From contig OX424561.1 in the NCBI GenBank assembly GCA_949152475.1, positions 30,250,481 to 30,314,480 on the forward strand: a stretch of 64,000 nt of DNA. Reading direction: 5' to 3'. Made by a program: the position numbers and the translations under genes. Origin of the DNA: Terebella lapidaria. Taxonomy: Eukaryota > Annelida > Polychaeta > Terebellida > Terebellidae. Below, in pieces: positions 46,011-57,595 of this stretch. Every line of letters starts with the position of its first letter. The first letter of the stretch is position 1. Below the pieces are notes generated by a model that was not told the DNA's origin, searched no databases, and saw only the letters and a list, made by a program, of their open reading frames with translations.

Positions 46011-46474
46011 ATTACCTCATGAATATTGTCGATAAACGAATGAATAATAGGAATGTTTGGAACGGATATGCCTACGTTAGCTCCAGTATCCCTATATGTG
46101 TCATTCCTTAACATTTTGGTAACGCAATATTAGGAAAATCTATTTTCACGAAAAAAAATGCATTTCAAATGTACTCCCGAAATGTTTGCGTCCAGCTGTT
46201 TGTTGGGTAAACAGACGGCTGCACGCTGCTCATGGTAGGCCCAATGGATGTGTCCACATTAAATTATGTATTTATATTGATTATTGAGTGTGGCTCCCAA
46301 TTGTAATTGTTCAGAGGTGACCTCTTGGTACGTGATTATGGTGTATGCATGTATCGAGCTATTGCAACAAAAGACAACAAGGTTTTTTTTATAAATACCA
46401 GTAGACAAAAAAAAGAAACATTTTGGGAACGTAGAAAAAAGACTGTCAGATCAAAATTATGATATTTCACCGAT
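46011..46474. other. Spacer, unassigned
   Basis: No recognised feature; not alignable with the 39.9-40.5 kb spacer in the paralogous block. Confidence 0.3.
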
Positions 46475-47329
46475 AGCATCCTGCAAAGGCGACCTGATCA
46501 CCCTGCAGTAGCGAACATATCGAACATATGAAATAATCCACGATATAAACGAATTGTTTGAATTCACGATAACATAAAGTAATACACATGAATTGGCATA
46601 TCTGCAAAATTCTGAAAACCAATATTTCGGTTTTATCACCAAATATATACCATTTATCAAAGTGCTCTTCCACAGACAGCGCACTGAAAATTTGATTTTG
46701 TCACAACTGAGAATTTCAGAAAATATCGAGACCAACAATGTAAAAATAATGGGTCACGTGTGCATCATCCCGATGAACCCCCAGAAAAACTCCCATTTTG
46801 AACAATACCATGCTGGCCAAACACTGGTCCATGTAACCGGTAGTCTCAAGTATCAGGGACTAGACAGAACTCGCAACAACAGGGTAATATGACACCCATT
46901 AGAACTCAAACTGATAAAAGAAGCAGTGGCTCAGGTTCATTTACATAATTACATTTATATCCAATTTAAATCCTGTGACTATGATGGTGACTAAGCAGCT
47001 TGATAAACTACATGTATATCGTATAGTAAATTGCTCTCTGGGCAACCATCGTTCATTGTATCGTTGTAATAGTGTGCATATAAAGAAATTGCCGAACGCT
47101 GCACATTGCTTGTCTCTAAAACACCAAAGCATTGTCATTGAAAACAAATAACGCCATCGATATGCACGGAGTGAACAAAACGTTGTAGAATGTTCAATGA
47201 GAGAGTGTTTCAATATACTCTAAGATATAAACTGCAAATCACTTTCCATCAATAAATAATTAAATCCAATAATAACTGTATAATATCGTCCCACGAGTAA
47301 GTAAGTGAGTAAGTAAGTCAATATTACAA

Positions 47330-47631
47330 TATAACAAGCCTTTTGGCTTGTGATTGGGTACTTATGTACTTGTCATACACCTATTTCACGGGGTTTGTTT
47401 CGGATTTCTAAATTGTTTTGCTAAGTTGTTGGGCAGTTGTACACTAATTCCATCTGGTGTACAGTAGAAACAACTATAATTGCACACTGTCTGCCCCTGA
47501 TGACGCCAGTGTGGCTTCGGATATGAATGTTTGGTCGGGCTTTGTTTCTATTCTGAAAGTTTTTGATATTAGGTTTTTATTGGCATCATCAAAATTTGGT
47601 TTACAGCGGTAATAGGTTGATACATACATTT
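47330..47631 (+). mobile_element. SINE-like repeat M2, copy d
   Basis: CCTTTTGGCTTGTGATTGGG through TCTGCCCCTGATGACGCCAG to AATAGGTTGATACATACATT. The duplicate at 41390-41430 is uninterrupted (CCCACGATACAGG...TTTATCCCCATGG), confirming insertion. A GTAA-rich stretch (GTAAGTAAGTGAGTAAGTAA) lies just upstream. Confidence 0.85.
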
Positions 47632-48055
47632 GATCCCCATGACCATTGAACGTCAGGGATAGACACTTCCCTTGAGCTGTGAAACTCTTCAGAAAACAGA
47701 CATTGTGTCCACTAAATAGGAACTTTGGTGTGTAGAAGAGCAACGTTCAATTACCCCAGAAACAATGAATTATGCTATCACATGACACATTTGTATTATT
47801 TACACTCACTTACATTCAACGTCATTGCCGTTTTACGACACTCATAAAAGCCCCAGTGTCATGACTTTCGAGTATCAACGCCATAATTCTGGAAAGAAAT
47901 GTTATTTCATCCCTCGACCAAGACTGTCGTGTTCCTCCATTGAATCAGTTCAGGCGGACGTAAGCAAACAACATCATTAATCTGTCATTATAAAAAACAA
48001 TAGGTTGTGGATAGCTGATCGATTCGATGACCACAGTGATCACACACTATGATGG

Positions 48056-48373
48056 GATTATATGCTGTTTTTTAGGTAGTGATTGTTAAACCACGTTTTT
48101 TAGACGCATGAATATTGGACGAAAATGATCCCCTGCACCGTGTATCAGACATAAATTGATATCAGGAATTCCGAACGCGATCAAAACCGAGTCTAGAGTC
48201 AGACAAGATCGAGACACTGTAGAGAACCTGGTGAACTCCGACATTAGGCTTGAGCTCGGGTGTTTGGAAGAGTGTCCGAATATTAATATGCATCATGTTT
48301 TGCTACGGAGTTTTCTTATTCTTCAAATTGGTGTACTTGTGAAACAGATCACGACGGCGGCCATATGATTTTG
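48056..48373. mobile_element. ~315 bp insert in duplication copy II
   Basis: Copy I reads CACACATATTGACAGTTATT continuously at 43110-43130, whereas copy II has about 315 extra bases between CACACAC and TTTGACAG. TATGAT occurs at both edges (about 48056 and 48364), a possible 6 bp duplication. The insert has no long TIR that I can see and matches no other sequence in the window. A 70-codon frame inside is unassigned. Confidence 0.6.
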
Positions 48374-49650
48374 ACAGTTATTATTATTCGTGAGGCATTA
48401 AAACTAGGCAGCAGCCTTGAGACTAGCTAGGTACTTCAGTGACAATAGTCGAAATATCTGAGACTAGCTCTGGAATGGCAAGGGAAACAACCCACATCCT
48501 TACCAGCACACCGTATGCAGGCAAAATAATTCAGCTATATAGATTGATTCAAGAAAAATTTCGATCATCACTTTCGCCATTTTTGTTGTTGATTTCCAAC
48601 CCTAGAGGGTTCTGTGTTATCTTTATTTCAAGTTTCATAGCACAATGGGCTATGATCGTAAAACGACTTTGCTGTATTTTGAATTATATACCATCAAGTA
48701 AGATAATGTGTGGGGGAAACGAGTGTATAAGTCTTTTTATTCCAGAAAAAAAAGTTTTAAAGGTACTATTAACATCATCAATATCTAATTGTATTGATGT
48801 TGAAGCCTACATGAAACGATAAGACGAAGCATGGTTTGAGAATACATTACACATTTTAGAATGGAGAATGTGAATGTTGGACTATTTAACAAATATCGCT
48901 TACCGTATTCAATGTATTATGTGGATAGCGTTACAATTGTTCTGCATCAATTAATCAATCAATTTATTTAGGAAATGAGGCACGACATATCTAAAAAGTG
49001 AATATTTTTTTACAATGACATGTGAGTGCTACTGACATTTCCCGAAGAGTGTATAAAAGTCTGAGAAGCTGATAATCCATTTAGAAGCCTTATACGTTAT
49101 GTCAATTTTTCACCGATATTTTATTGATATTTCTTTTTCGTGTACATCCCGTTCGTGTGATTACTTGATCTGGTGATATCATGGAACATTTACCCACAGC
49201 AAAAGCCTAAAAACTGGTCCCCATTGACGTATGGCATTGTGTCCAATAAGACTGAACAACTAGTGCTACGGATATCACTTAAAGGCAAAAACAACAATCT
49301 GGAGTCTGTTGTCGCCATGGTAAATATCATCTGTTTCGCCAATGGTACTTCGTGTGTTCTTCAATGTCAGTATTAGTCGCAAGACAGGTTTATTGGCTCG
49401 CCTAATTCAGACTTCGTCGTGAATATTGCTGAAATATTGATTTTCACACAAAAAAACCTGTATCAAAAGCGAAGGTCCTATTTTTAGGTAAGATTCTTGA
49501 TCGAACACCATTGCAGTGGGTTTGCAACGTAGGTGCCAACCTACTATTTACAATACAAGTTTGATAACTATAATTAAGTGTTGAAAATTGATCTGAACAA
49601 AAACCAAATGTACAAAGTGAGGTGATGGTGTAATCATAAACAACACGCCA

Positions 49651-49915
49651 CATAATTGAAACTAAAGTTTCACATCACCGAAGACACAATCAATTGCATG
49701 TGCAATGCAAACTTTCCCTACTTCATATCATATAGTTCAGTTCGGTTTGACTGGTGATTGGGCATTTATGCACTTCTTGCTCCTATGTCAATGGGTCCAT
49801 GCAACATTGTTTCAGGTGTTGTCTTGATCGATTATTGGGCAGATTATCACTGATGACGACAGGGTGTCTTAGAATGTTTGAAATTATATGCACAGACAAT
49901 TAAAGTAACAGTAGT
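49651..49915. other. Unassigned, with a degraded M2-like patch
   Basis: 49741-49880 has GACTGGTGATTGGGCATTTA, TTATTGGGCAG and ACTGATGACGACAGGGTGTC in the M2 order but heavily diverged. Confidence 0.4.
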
Positions 49916-49919
49916 TTAA

Positions 49920-50459
49920 AGCAGCTGTCTTCGAAACCAGTCAATATTTTTTGAAGACTATATTTCATATTAAACATGCTGAACTAACTGAATGAAACAT
50001 ACTCACATCAAATGTAATGGAAATAACCAGTCCTCAGGGAAATGTTGCTCATTTGAACAGGCGGTTCTCACGTGAATACAGGAACTGTATCCATCACACG
50101 CAGATGTAAACGAAGCATAGAAATGCGAGATAGACTGACAATTCCACGCACATCATGGTATATCACTGATTATTTTCTCATAACTACACTATATATGCAC
50201 ATACGAACTGGAAAATGTACTCAATGTGAACTTTTAAGCGCGATTTGAGCATTTGTTTACATTCGGGTTTGATGGATACACTTCGTTTGTTTATTTACAA
50301 AACCGGTACAAAATGGGCACTAAAACGGATGAAAAGACAACACGGACGGACTGTAATCTTCAAAATCATTTAGCACACCTTTTGTTATAATGCATTAGAT
50401 GTGTTTAACAAAAAAATTGTTTTGGAAAAAAATATTGCATACATTCGAAAGCAGCAGCT
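49920..50459 (+). mobile_element. TTAA-site transposon, copy 4
   Basis: Flanked by TTAA at 49916-49919 and 50460-50463, same orientation as copies 1 and 2 but more diverged (AGCAGCTGTCTTCGAA at the left end). This third independent insertion confirms the TTAA target preference of the family. Confidence 0.88.
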
Positions 50460-50463
50460 TTAA

Positions 50464-50724
50464 CTTTCTCAAAACTAACTGTAAACTATGATATGATATA
50501 ACGTTCTAAAGTTAATGAAAAAAAAGTTTTTTCTGGGATGTTGTGGTGACAAACTAATGACATCGACCAGGCGGAATATTAGTACTTTTCATGAATTGGA
50601 CGTCATTTTTAAATTCAGTTCATGAATTTGACATCATTTTATCGTATTCTCGTAATGAAATCTATTGAAAATGTGGCTGCACGTGTTTACCTGTCATGGA
50701 AATCAATGGGGCATGTCATATATA
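50464..50724. other. Unassigned DNA
   Basis: Short stretch between a TTAA element and an R5 repeat. It has a weak internal repeat (TTCATGAATTGGACGTCATT, then TTCATGAATTTGACATCATT), spaced about 40 bases. Confidence 0.4.
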
Positions 50725-50903
50725 CATTCAACAGGTGGCAGTATTGTACTTGGGGTAATTTTTTGGCGCCAAATCACCAACGAAAATCGTCTGTAATCAA
50801 TAATGACGTAAAAGTTGGCGGTTAAGTTACGTTTATATTGCTAACGCCAGAAAAACAGAATAGTGACGTCATTTTACCCCCAAAAACAGTGCTGCCAGCT
50901 GGC
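50725..50903 (+). repeat. R5 repeat, copy 2
   Basis: Matches 26847-27024 along its length, including GGCGCCAAAT, TAATGACGTA, GTTACGTTTATATTG and GTGCTGCCAGCTGG. Confidence 0.8.
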
Positions 50904-53040
50904 GAATGGAGCTATGTACTAAACACGCCCCATTACAAATGTGGCATCGAAGTGCGATATAATTTGTTCACATGACAACGTTCATGCTAACAACTTGTGG
51001 AAATGTCATTTCATCTCAGCTCATGGTTCTGGTTTCCGTTGGTTCTGATGGATTGTTGTTGCCCCATTTATTTTCAATCCCCAGGACCACTGAAATGAAG
51101 AACACGAGCTGTGATAAATGTTTATCTGACACTGCAGAATGAACAGCCTCATTTTATTACAGTGCAAACCATAAATTATCTTATCATATAGCACCATTCG
51201 AATAATAACAGTCACATATAGCACGCATCGTCGCCATTTATTACACTCTCGTAATAGCCACATGTCTAAAGTAACTTCACCGTCCTAAATTTAGGACAAT
51301 TACTGTTTTGTCGTATCTGAATGAATCTTGATAGCGAGTATTATGCCACAATATCTAACTATAGAACCCAAAAAGTGTGTTGTTGATATTTGACAAAAAA
51401 ACGGACGCTTTACCGTGTGTTTAATTGTCGAATGTCATCGCAAAGGAAATCCACAAGATGACAATAAATTTCAGCTCCCCTCGAATTAGGGAACGCCCTT
51501 TTACTGTTCCGAAATACAAATGAAGTGGTCCCTCGCTACTCCGAAGCCATAGATTGTTTAGCCTCTGAACAACGCACTAGGCGATACGTGGGCCGAGCCT
51601 GAAGTGATCAATATTTTGATCAATAATTCATGCAATGGCAGTTCCCATTTTTCGTGAAGAATTTTTTGGGACTTTCATCAGAAATCTAATTCACTTCTTT
51701 TGTGAAACCATAATAATATAATATGAGTTGTATAGAATGAACTCCTATAATGCTTCAGGATACAGCTCACAAATATTGAGTAAGTCGTAATCGAGCAACC
51801 TTATAGCTAGTGATACCGAGACCACTTGAAGAAAAAGACACCAATCTGGAGTCTGTTGTCGCCATGGTAAATATTATCCTTCTCGCCAATGGTACTTGGT
51901 GCGCTTTCAATGGTGGTAGTACTCGCAAGGCAGGTTCAATGACTCGACACCATAATCATTTCAAAGCAATATCTCACATAGGAACCTTGATCAAATGGGA
52001 CTGCATTTTATTATACCTCATACTAGAATTCCTGTCGCTGATTGTTTAATCAGCATGTACGACAATTTGCAATATTCCCCTCGAAGCCCTCTGTGCCGGT
52101 CAACATTATGGCAGCATGACTTTGAAATTCATTCATACTGGTTAGTAGTAACCTAACCAGTGGAGCGAATTGTTTTTGTCGCCAGCGGAAGTATGTTGGG
52201 ATGGGAAAGTTTGTGTGATTAATAATCTTAATTAAATGAATTGAATTGCTTATTATTCTCCATATAATAAACAAAGAAGAACATATCTACGGATGTTCAG
52301 ACCTTCAATGGTTTTAATGTTGCCCAATGTTTTGCATCAAATTGATAGTTTATGTGTCTATTTTGGTGTAAAAACCATATTTTTGACCACATTTTATCAC
52401 TTTTATGTCGGAAACTATAAAAGTTGTCAATATTTCGCGATTATTCTGCCAACTTAAGGAATTTAGCTCAATATTTTTGTTGCGGTACTGTATGCGTATG
52501 TTTTGGGAAACCAACATCGTCGGCTTTTCCATGTAATTTATGCTAAATGCAGTATTTTTGTTATATACCCAATAAAACAAACGAGTTCTTTATATGTTTT
52601 TTTTGCAGTAAACACTATTTGGCTCCACCACAAGATCACAAGATTAAAATTCAGAAGATTGAAATGTACAACCTCATTGAAACAATCATAAATATTATTT
52701 TTGAAAGTGCTGTGGTCCTTTTGTTGAGAATACTATACCGGTATTCAAAACAAATGATAGCATGCAGGACCGTGGCCGCCCATGCCTACCCTACGTGGGT
52801 CTGTTTCCATCCAAACCGACGCACTGGCCAATGACGTTCATTATCATGGTTATAAGCTAATAAATACCAACTCAGCTTAGCTTCGCCTCGGGTATCACTG
52901 TCTCGTCATGGGGTACATTACACCATTTTCTCCTCCAAACCAGTCAATATTTGTATAATGATTGTAACCGTACGTGTTCGAAAAATCTAAATGCTTGTAC
53001 AATGTAGATAATTCCAAACTTTACATCGTCCATAATCCAC
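50904..53040. other. Mostly unassigned DNA
   Basis: 51790-51900 (CAACCTTATAGCTAGTGATA, GGAGTCTGTTGTCGCCATGG) matches the end of R3 at 44030-44130 and 49255-49350. The rest has no recognised element. Frames of 60-95 codons near 52350-52834 overlap in both strands without motifs. Confidence 0.4.
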
Positions 53041-53400
53041 AAATCCTTTAGCCGTTTGGCTTGTGGTCAAACGCCTATTTCATTGCGGTATTTTTAGATT
53101 CCTGACTTGTTTCGGTCCAATATGGGGCATTTGTCCATCAATTCCACCACGTGCACAGTTTACACACCGTGTGTCATAATGATTGATGACGTCATTGTGA
53201 TTTTGGGAAAGAAAAATATTTGGTTGAGCACTGTGCAGAGTTTACACACCGTGTGTCATAATGATTGATGACGTCATTGTGATTTTTGGAAAGAAAAATA
53301 TTTGGTTAAGCACTGTGCACAGTTTACACACCGTGTGTCATAATGATTGATGACGTCATTGTGATTTTGGGATGAAAAATATTTGGTTGAGCACTGTTTC
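53041..53400 (+). repeat. Three tandem 82 bp repeats behind an M2-like head
   Basis: GTGCACAGTTTACACACCGT at 53151, 53233 and 53315 (with one base change in the second) starts three units of exactly 82 bp, each containing ATTGATGACGTCATTGTGAT and AAATATTTGGTT. TGACGTCA is a consensus CRE palindrome. The preceding 53041-53150 is M2-like (GTTTGGCTTGTGGTCAAACG). Confidence 0.92.
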
Positions 53401-53850
53401 CAATGAAAAACAAATTACTTCAGGTTTATATTGTCATGATCAATACCTTGCGTATTGTTGGTAATGGATGAGAGACATGGTGCATCAGGTATATCCAACC
53501 TTATTGCTGTTTGCGAGTTCAAACGACTCTCTTAAGTCGCTGAACTCTCAATCTCATGCTTCTGCTCACTCTCAGGGCAGATATACTTGTAATGTTTTCC
53601 GGCAAGGTGACAAAATGGAATTATTCGTGTGTTAGAACTATATGTAGTTGAGCTTTTTCGTAACTAACAGTAAACAGTATCTCGACATCACAGCCAATAT
53701 TGAATGGTTCTGAATGTAATATCCCGTTTTTTATTTGCTTTTTTCGATGATGAACTTGATTGCAGATATGTTTCCTGGGGTGTATTCGGTGACAAAACTG
53801 ATAGTATCGGGCATACAAGATACACAAATTATATACACGAGGACTAGGGT
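53401..53850. other. Unassigned DNA
   Basis: No supported feature. Confidence 0.3.
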
Positions 53851-53881
53851 TCATGAGTTTCCCTGTCATTTTTGTTTTCTC

Positions 53882-54283
53882 TCACTTGGTTATGCCTGAT
53901 ATGACTTCCTGTCCCCGGACTATGAGATTGGATAACGGACCCTGTTTTGTTTGCTCGGAATACTTAATACTGGGTATTGATTCCACGTCTATTGCGCTTC
54001 TGATGAACTTGTGGCTTCGAACCCCATCACCAGCAAAAACTCCGGCAAAAGTAGGTAGAGTTTTCATCCTAACAATGCAAAGGTTATTCCACTGAATGTG
54101 CTTTCCAAATTCTAAATTGTCACTCGACGGGGGATGGGAGAAGTTTCCATTGTCTACCATTTTGTCTGAGGGAGCCCTACAATCCTTACGGCTGGAGGCT
54201 TTGTTGTATAATTTGTCGTCCATAGAGACGATTGTACGTCCATAGAGACGATTGTAAGTTACGTCATTTCGTTTTGCTGGCAA
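53882..54283 (-). CDS. Unrecognised ORF, 133 codons
   Basis: The frame begins MPAKRNDVTYNRLYGRTIVS and ends GPLSNLIVRGQEVISGITK. It is long for this AT-rich region and moderately basic, with no domain I can name. An overlapping plus-strand frame (53853-54095, containing PDMTSCPRTMRLDNGPCF) is also open, so the coding strand is undecided. It could be a repeat-encoded fragment. A 20 bp direct duplication (CGTCCATAGAGACGATTGTA) lies inside it at about 54219-54258. Confidence 0.25.
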   Translation of the reverse strand: MPAKRNDVTYNRLYGRTIVSMDDKLYNKASSRKDCRAPSDKMVDNGNFSHPPSSDNLEFGKHIQWNNLCIVRMKTLPTFAGVFAGDGVRSHKFIRSAIDVESIPSIKYSEQTKQGPLSNLIVRGQEVISGITK

Positions 54284-55362
54284 ATACTCTTAGTACAAGG
54301 GATGTCAATCAGGCATGACCAAAATGAATCAATATTCTCATGACATTGTCAGGGCTGACCAATAAGGCAACAAAAATTTTCAATAACACTGACATACGAT
54401 TTGTTTGTGTTGAACAAATATATACATATTTTATATGTAAACGAAGTCTTCTCTATTCAAATGCAATATTCTCTATTCAAAACATATTCGCTATAATAAA
54501 GTTTTAAACGGGAAATCATTGGTAGAAGCCAATATACATTGACACCCTGCAACATATCTTAAGGCGGTGACTGACCTAGTTTTTTTGTCTAGGGGTCAGG
54601 TCATGTTATTGTCACCGACTTGTGCTCAGATTTTTTTGAAGGAACAAGGTAAGAAAAATGCAATTTCTGCAACATAACGCATATAAATTAGGAGACTTTG
54701 GTAAGTGTTGGTACCTAGAATGAGCCACTGAAATGAAATTGATAAAAGACATGTATGCCTTGCCTAGGGCCACTACAGTACGTATACACGTGACCAGCTG
54801 GATTTTATCCGGTACATGCATGCATAGGCATGTATTATTTGTGTACATTTTTATGCGTGCGTTTTTCATGCGTGCGTTTAATATGACAGTGAATATCTGT
54901 GATATTCTATCTTTATGGAACTATAGAAAAATGTTTGCACAAATATAGTAATTACGCATATAAGAAGTGCTTTCCTGTCTAATCCATTGTAAATTCTAGC
55001 GTGCAAAATAAAAACTAATCATTCCCCAAATATAAGCCCATGGGCATTCATATGGGGTTAAATTTCATTCGACACAACCCCTTCTCCCCAATTGTAAGCC
55101 CAGGGCTTAAATGCGGGGATCCCCAGTTGTCAGATCCCGTTTTCGGACTGTTGTGCGTCACAATACCGCGGAAAGGAATCATTTGCTGATCTTTCGTTTG
55201 CGAAACAGGACCTGGGTATAGATGTAGAATGGCACTTGGAGTCATGACATGGCAAAAGCTCTGCCGATGGAGTGCCGTTGTCAAACATGCAGCCACAAAA
55301 GCTATGAGAAACGGTACAGCTCTGATTAGAAATGCAAGTCAGATCGTTCTGACAGGAAAGTC
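54284..55362. other. Unassigned DNA
   Basis: No repeat family or domain recognised. 55030-55130 has two related GGGCATTCATATGGGGTT / GGGCTTAAATGCGGGG stretches. Confidence 0.3.
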
Positions 55363-55602
55363 ATGCCAGTCAAAGGAACCATGAAATTCCACAACACTAG
55401 ACCATCTGGCAAGGCATACATGATCAAATCCCGCACTGTTACCTGCTTCTGCAATTACTATCGTACATATGGCGTCGGTCAATCTGTCGATTATGTTGAA
55501 AACTGGCAAGTGCCCCCAAAAACTGCTACTGAACAGTCCAGTGTAATCGACCTGACATCTCCTAGCGTAGGGTATGTACAAACTGCTGAATCCAAAAATT
55601 GA
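55363..55602 (+). CDS. Possible terminal exon of a transposon-associated protein
   Basis: A 79-codon frame (MPVKGTMKFHNTRPSGKAYM, SRTVTCFCNYY, QSVDYVENWQVPPKT, QSSVIDLTSPSVGY) with plausible codon use and a stop at 55600. Its layout, a G-T-x-K-x-H start, a CFC motif and a Y-V-x-x-W segment, resembles short C-terminal exons of uncharacterised invertebrate transposon-associated proteins, but only from memory. Upstream sequence (55160-55360) may contain more of it in other frames. It directly precedes the GGTTACCGG element. Confidence 0.3.
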   Translation: MPVKGTMKFHNTRPSGKAYMIKSRTVTCFCNYYRTYGVGQSVDYVENWQVPPKTATEQSSVIDLTSPSVGYVQTAESKN

Positions 55603-55640
55603 TTAAATGAGCTTTATCATTTTCATCACTGCAGTTGAAT

Positions 55641-57307
55641 TAGGTTTTTAGGTTACCGGACCTTTGGTCCGCTAACCTATTGGCATGGCGTTGCGTCCGG
55701 CGTCCAGCGTCCGGCGTCCGGCGTCGGCGTCGTCCACATTTTTATCTTTTTTGTTTACGGACCAATCTTTCTGAAATTTTGCACAAAAATGCACAAAAAT
55801 AATTCAAGAAGGAGGTATTTTTTCAGTTTTTTAATTTTCGCAATTTTTTCAAAATGGCGGCCGTTTTTGTCGAAAATCGGCCAATTTTGGACTTTGGCGG
55901 CCATTTTCTCAAAATCTGTTCAGTAACTTTTTTTTCTTTTTGATACATAACACTCCTCATATGTACTCCTATGATGTCTATAAATTTCGTCGCGCTTGAA
56001 TCGTTCGAAGTGGGCCATTTTGGGCCCATACTCGGCCCAAATGGGACTTTCCCATGTTAAATTCTCCTATGCTTTATAATGGGACACATTAAGCCTAATA
56101 TCTCACTTAATATTGAGATTAGAGACTAGGAATCAATTGTGGACATATAGGAAATGATATATGCTGAATATTCTCGTGACCTTGAATTTGACCTCTGACC
56201 TTGGTTTCAAGGGCATAGCGGCCGTTCTCGTCGAAAATGGCTAATTTTGGATTTTGATGATCGTTTTCTCAAAATCTGTTCAGTAACTTTTTTTCTTATT
56301 GATGCATAACACTCCTCATATGTACTTCTGTGACATGTATAAACTTCGTTGCGCTTGAATCACTCGAAGTGGGCCATTTTGGGCCCAAACTCGGCCCAGA
56401 TGTGACTTTCCCATGTTAAATTTTCCTATGCTTTATAATGGGACACATTAAGCCTAATATCTCACTTAATATTGAGATTAGAGACTAGGAATCAATTGTG
56501 GACATATAGGAAATGATATATGCAGAATATTCTCAAGACCTTGAATTTGACCTTTGACCTCATTTTCAAGGTCACAGGACAAAATGGCTAATATCTCGCT
56601 TATTATCGACTTTACAGCTTAGGAATCTATTGTGAACATATAGGAAATGATAAATGCTGAATATTCTCGTGACCTTGAATTTGACCTTTGGTCTCATTTT
56701 CAAGGTCACAGGACAAAATGGCTAATATCTCGCTTATTATCGACTTTACAGCTTAGGAATCAATTGTGAACATATAGGAAATGATATATGCTGAATATTC
56801 TCGTGACCTTGAATTTGACCTTTGACCTCATTTCCAAGGTCACAGGACAAAATTGCTAATATCTCGCTCATTATCGACTTTACGGCTTAGGAATCAATTG
56901 TGAACATATAGGAAATGATTTATGCTGAATATTCTCATGACCTTGAATTTGACCTTTGACCTCATTATCAAGGTCACAGGACAAAATGGCCAATATCTTG
57001 CTTATTAGCGACTTTGCAGCTTAGGAATCAATTGTGAACATATAGGAAATGATATATGCTGAATATTCTAGTGACCTTGAATTTGACCCTTGACCTAAAT
57101 TTCAAGGTTAGTCATTTTATTTTCAAGGTCAGAATACAAAATGGCTTAGATCTCGCTTATTATCAAATTTACAGCTTAGGGGTCCATAGTGAACATATAG
57201 GAAATGATGTATGCTGAATATTTTGGTGATCTAGAATTTGACCTTTGATCTCATTTTCAAGGTCAGAGAACAAAATGGCTAATATATCGCATATTATCAT
57301 CTTTACA
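55641..57307 (+). mobile_element. GGTTACCGG-type repeat element, copy 2, with satellite interior
   Basis: The left end is a hairpin (GGTTACCGGACC / GGTCCGCTAACC, about 55649-55678) followed by GGCATGGCGTTGCGTCCGGC. 55850-56200 is repeated at 56210-56540 with a 359 bp offset. From 56178 on, units of 133-135 bp start GACCTTGAATTTGACCT at about 56537, 56671, 56804, 56939 and 57073. The right end is lost at the M2 fragment beginning 57308. The interior satellite is the same family as in E-Pal, in opposite orientation. Confidence 0.85.
56100..57300. repeat. ~134 bp satellite with nuclear-receptor-type motifs
   Basis: Each unit carries TGACCTTGA and, on the other arm, TCAAGGTCA (NR5A/ERR-type extended half-site). 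Three units carry TGACCTTTGACCT, a perfect DR1 (near 56550, 56820 and 56952). The remaining units have one-base variants. Binding or function is not shown by sequence. Confidence 0.85.
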
Positions 57308-57594
57308 TCTGCCCCTGGTGACGCCAGTGTGTCTTTGGATAAACTATTTGGTCGGGCTTTGTTTCTATTGCAAAATGTTGTATTTTACGTTTCTTATTGG
57401 CATCATCAAAATTTGATTGTATTGGTGGTAATAGATTGATACTTACATTTATACCACTGAGTCGGTGTCACTGCTGGCGGAAGTTAAATCTATCCTCGAG
57501 GATACCATCAACTCAGTAGCCTTCGGGCTTGTGATTGGGTACTTTTGTACTTGTCATGTATCTATTCCATGGGGTTAGATTCGGATTTCTAGAA
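57308..57594 (+). mobile_element. M2 fragments e (3' part) and f (5' part)
   Basis: 57308-57452 has TCTGCCCCTGGTGACGCCAG to AATAGATTGATACTTACATT (3' half). 57500-57594 has TACCATCAACTCAGTAGCC to TTCGGATTTCTAGAA (5' half). The 3' half precedes the 5' half, as in the junction of two adjacent copies. Confidence 0.75.
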
Positions 57595-57595
57595 C

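Larger units (their letters stand above)
46475..49650 (+). repeat. Segmental duplication copy II (contains R3)
   Basis: Counterpart of 40541-44366, similar over its whole length. It lacks CACGGTGG transposon 2 but has an M2 copy at about 47330-47631 and an unrelated ~315 bp insert at about 48056-48373. These differential insertions postdate the duplication or were lost from one side. Confidence 0.85.

Noticed and set aside
53151-53397. CRISPR-like repeat spacing
   Set aside because: The whole 82 bp unit is repeated, with no variable spacer.
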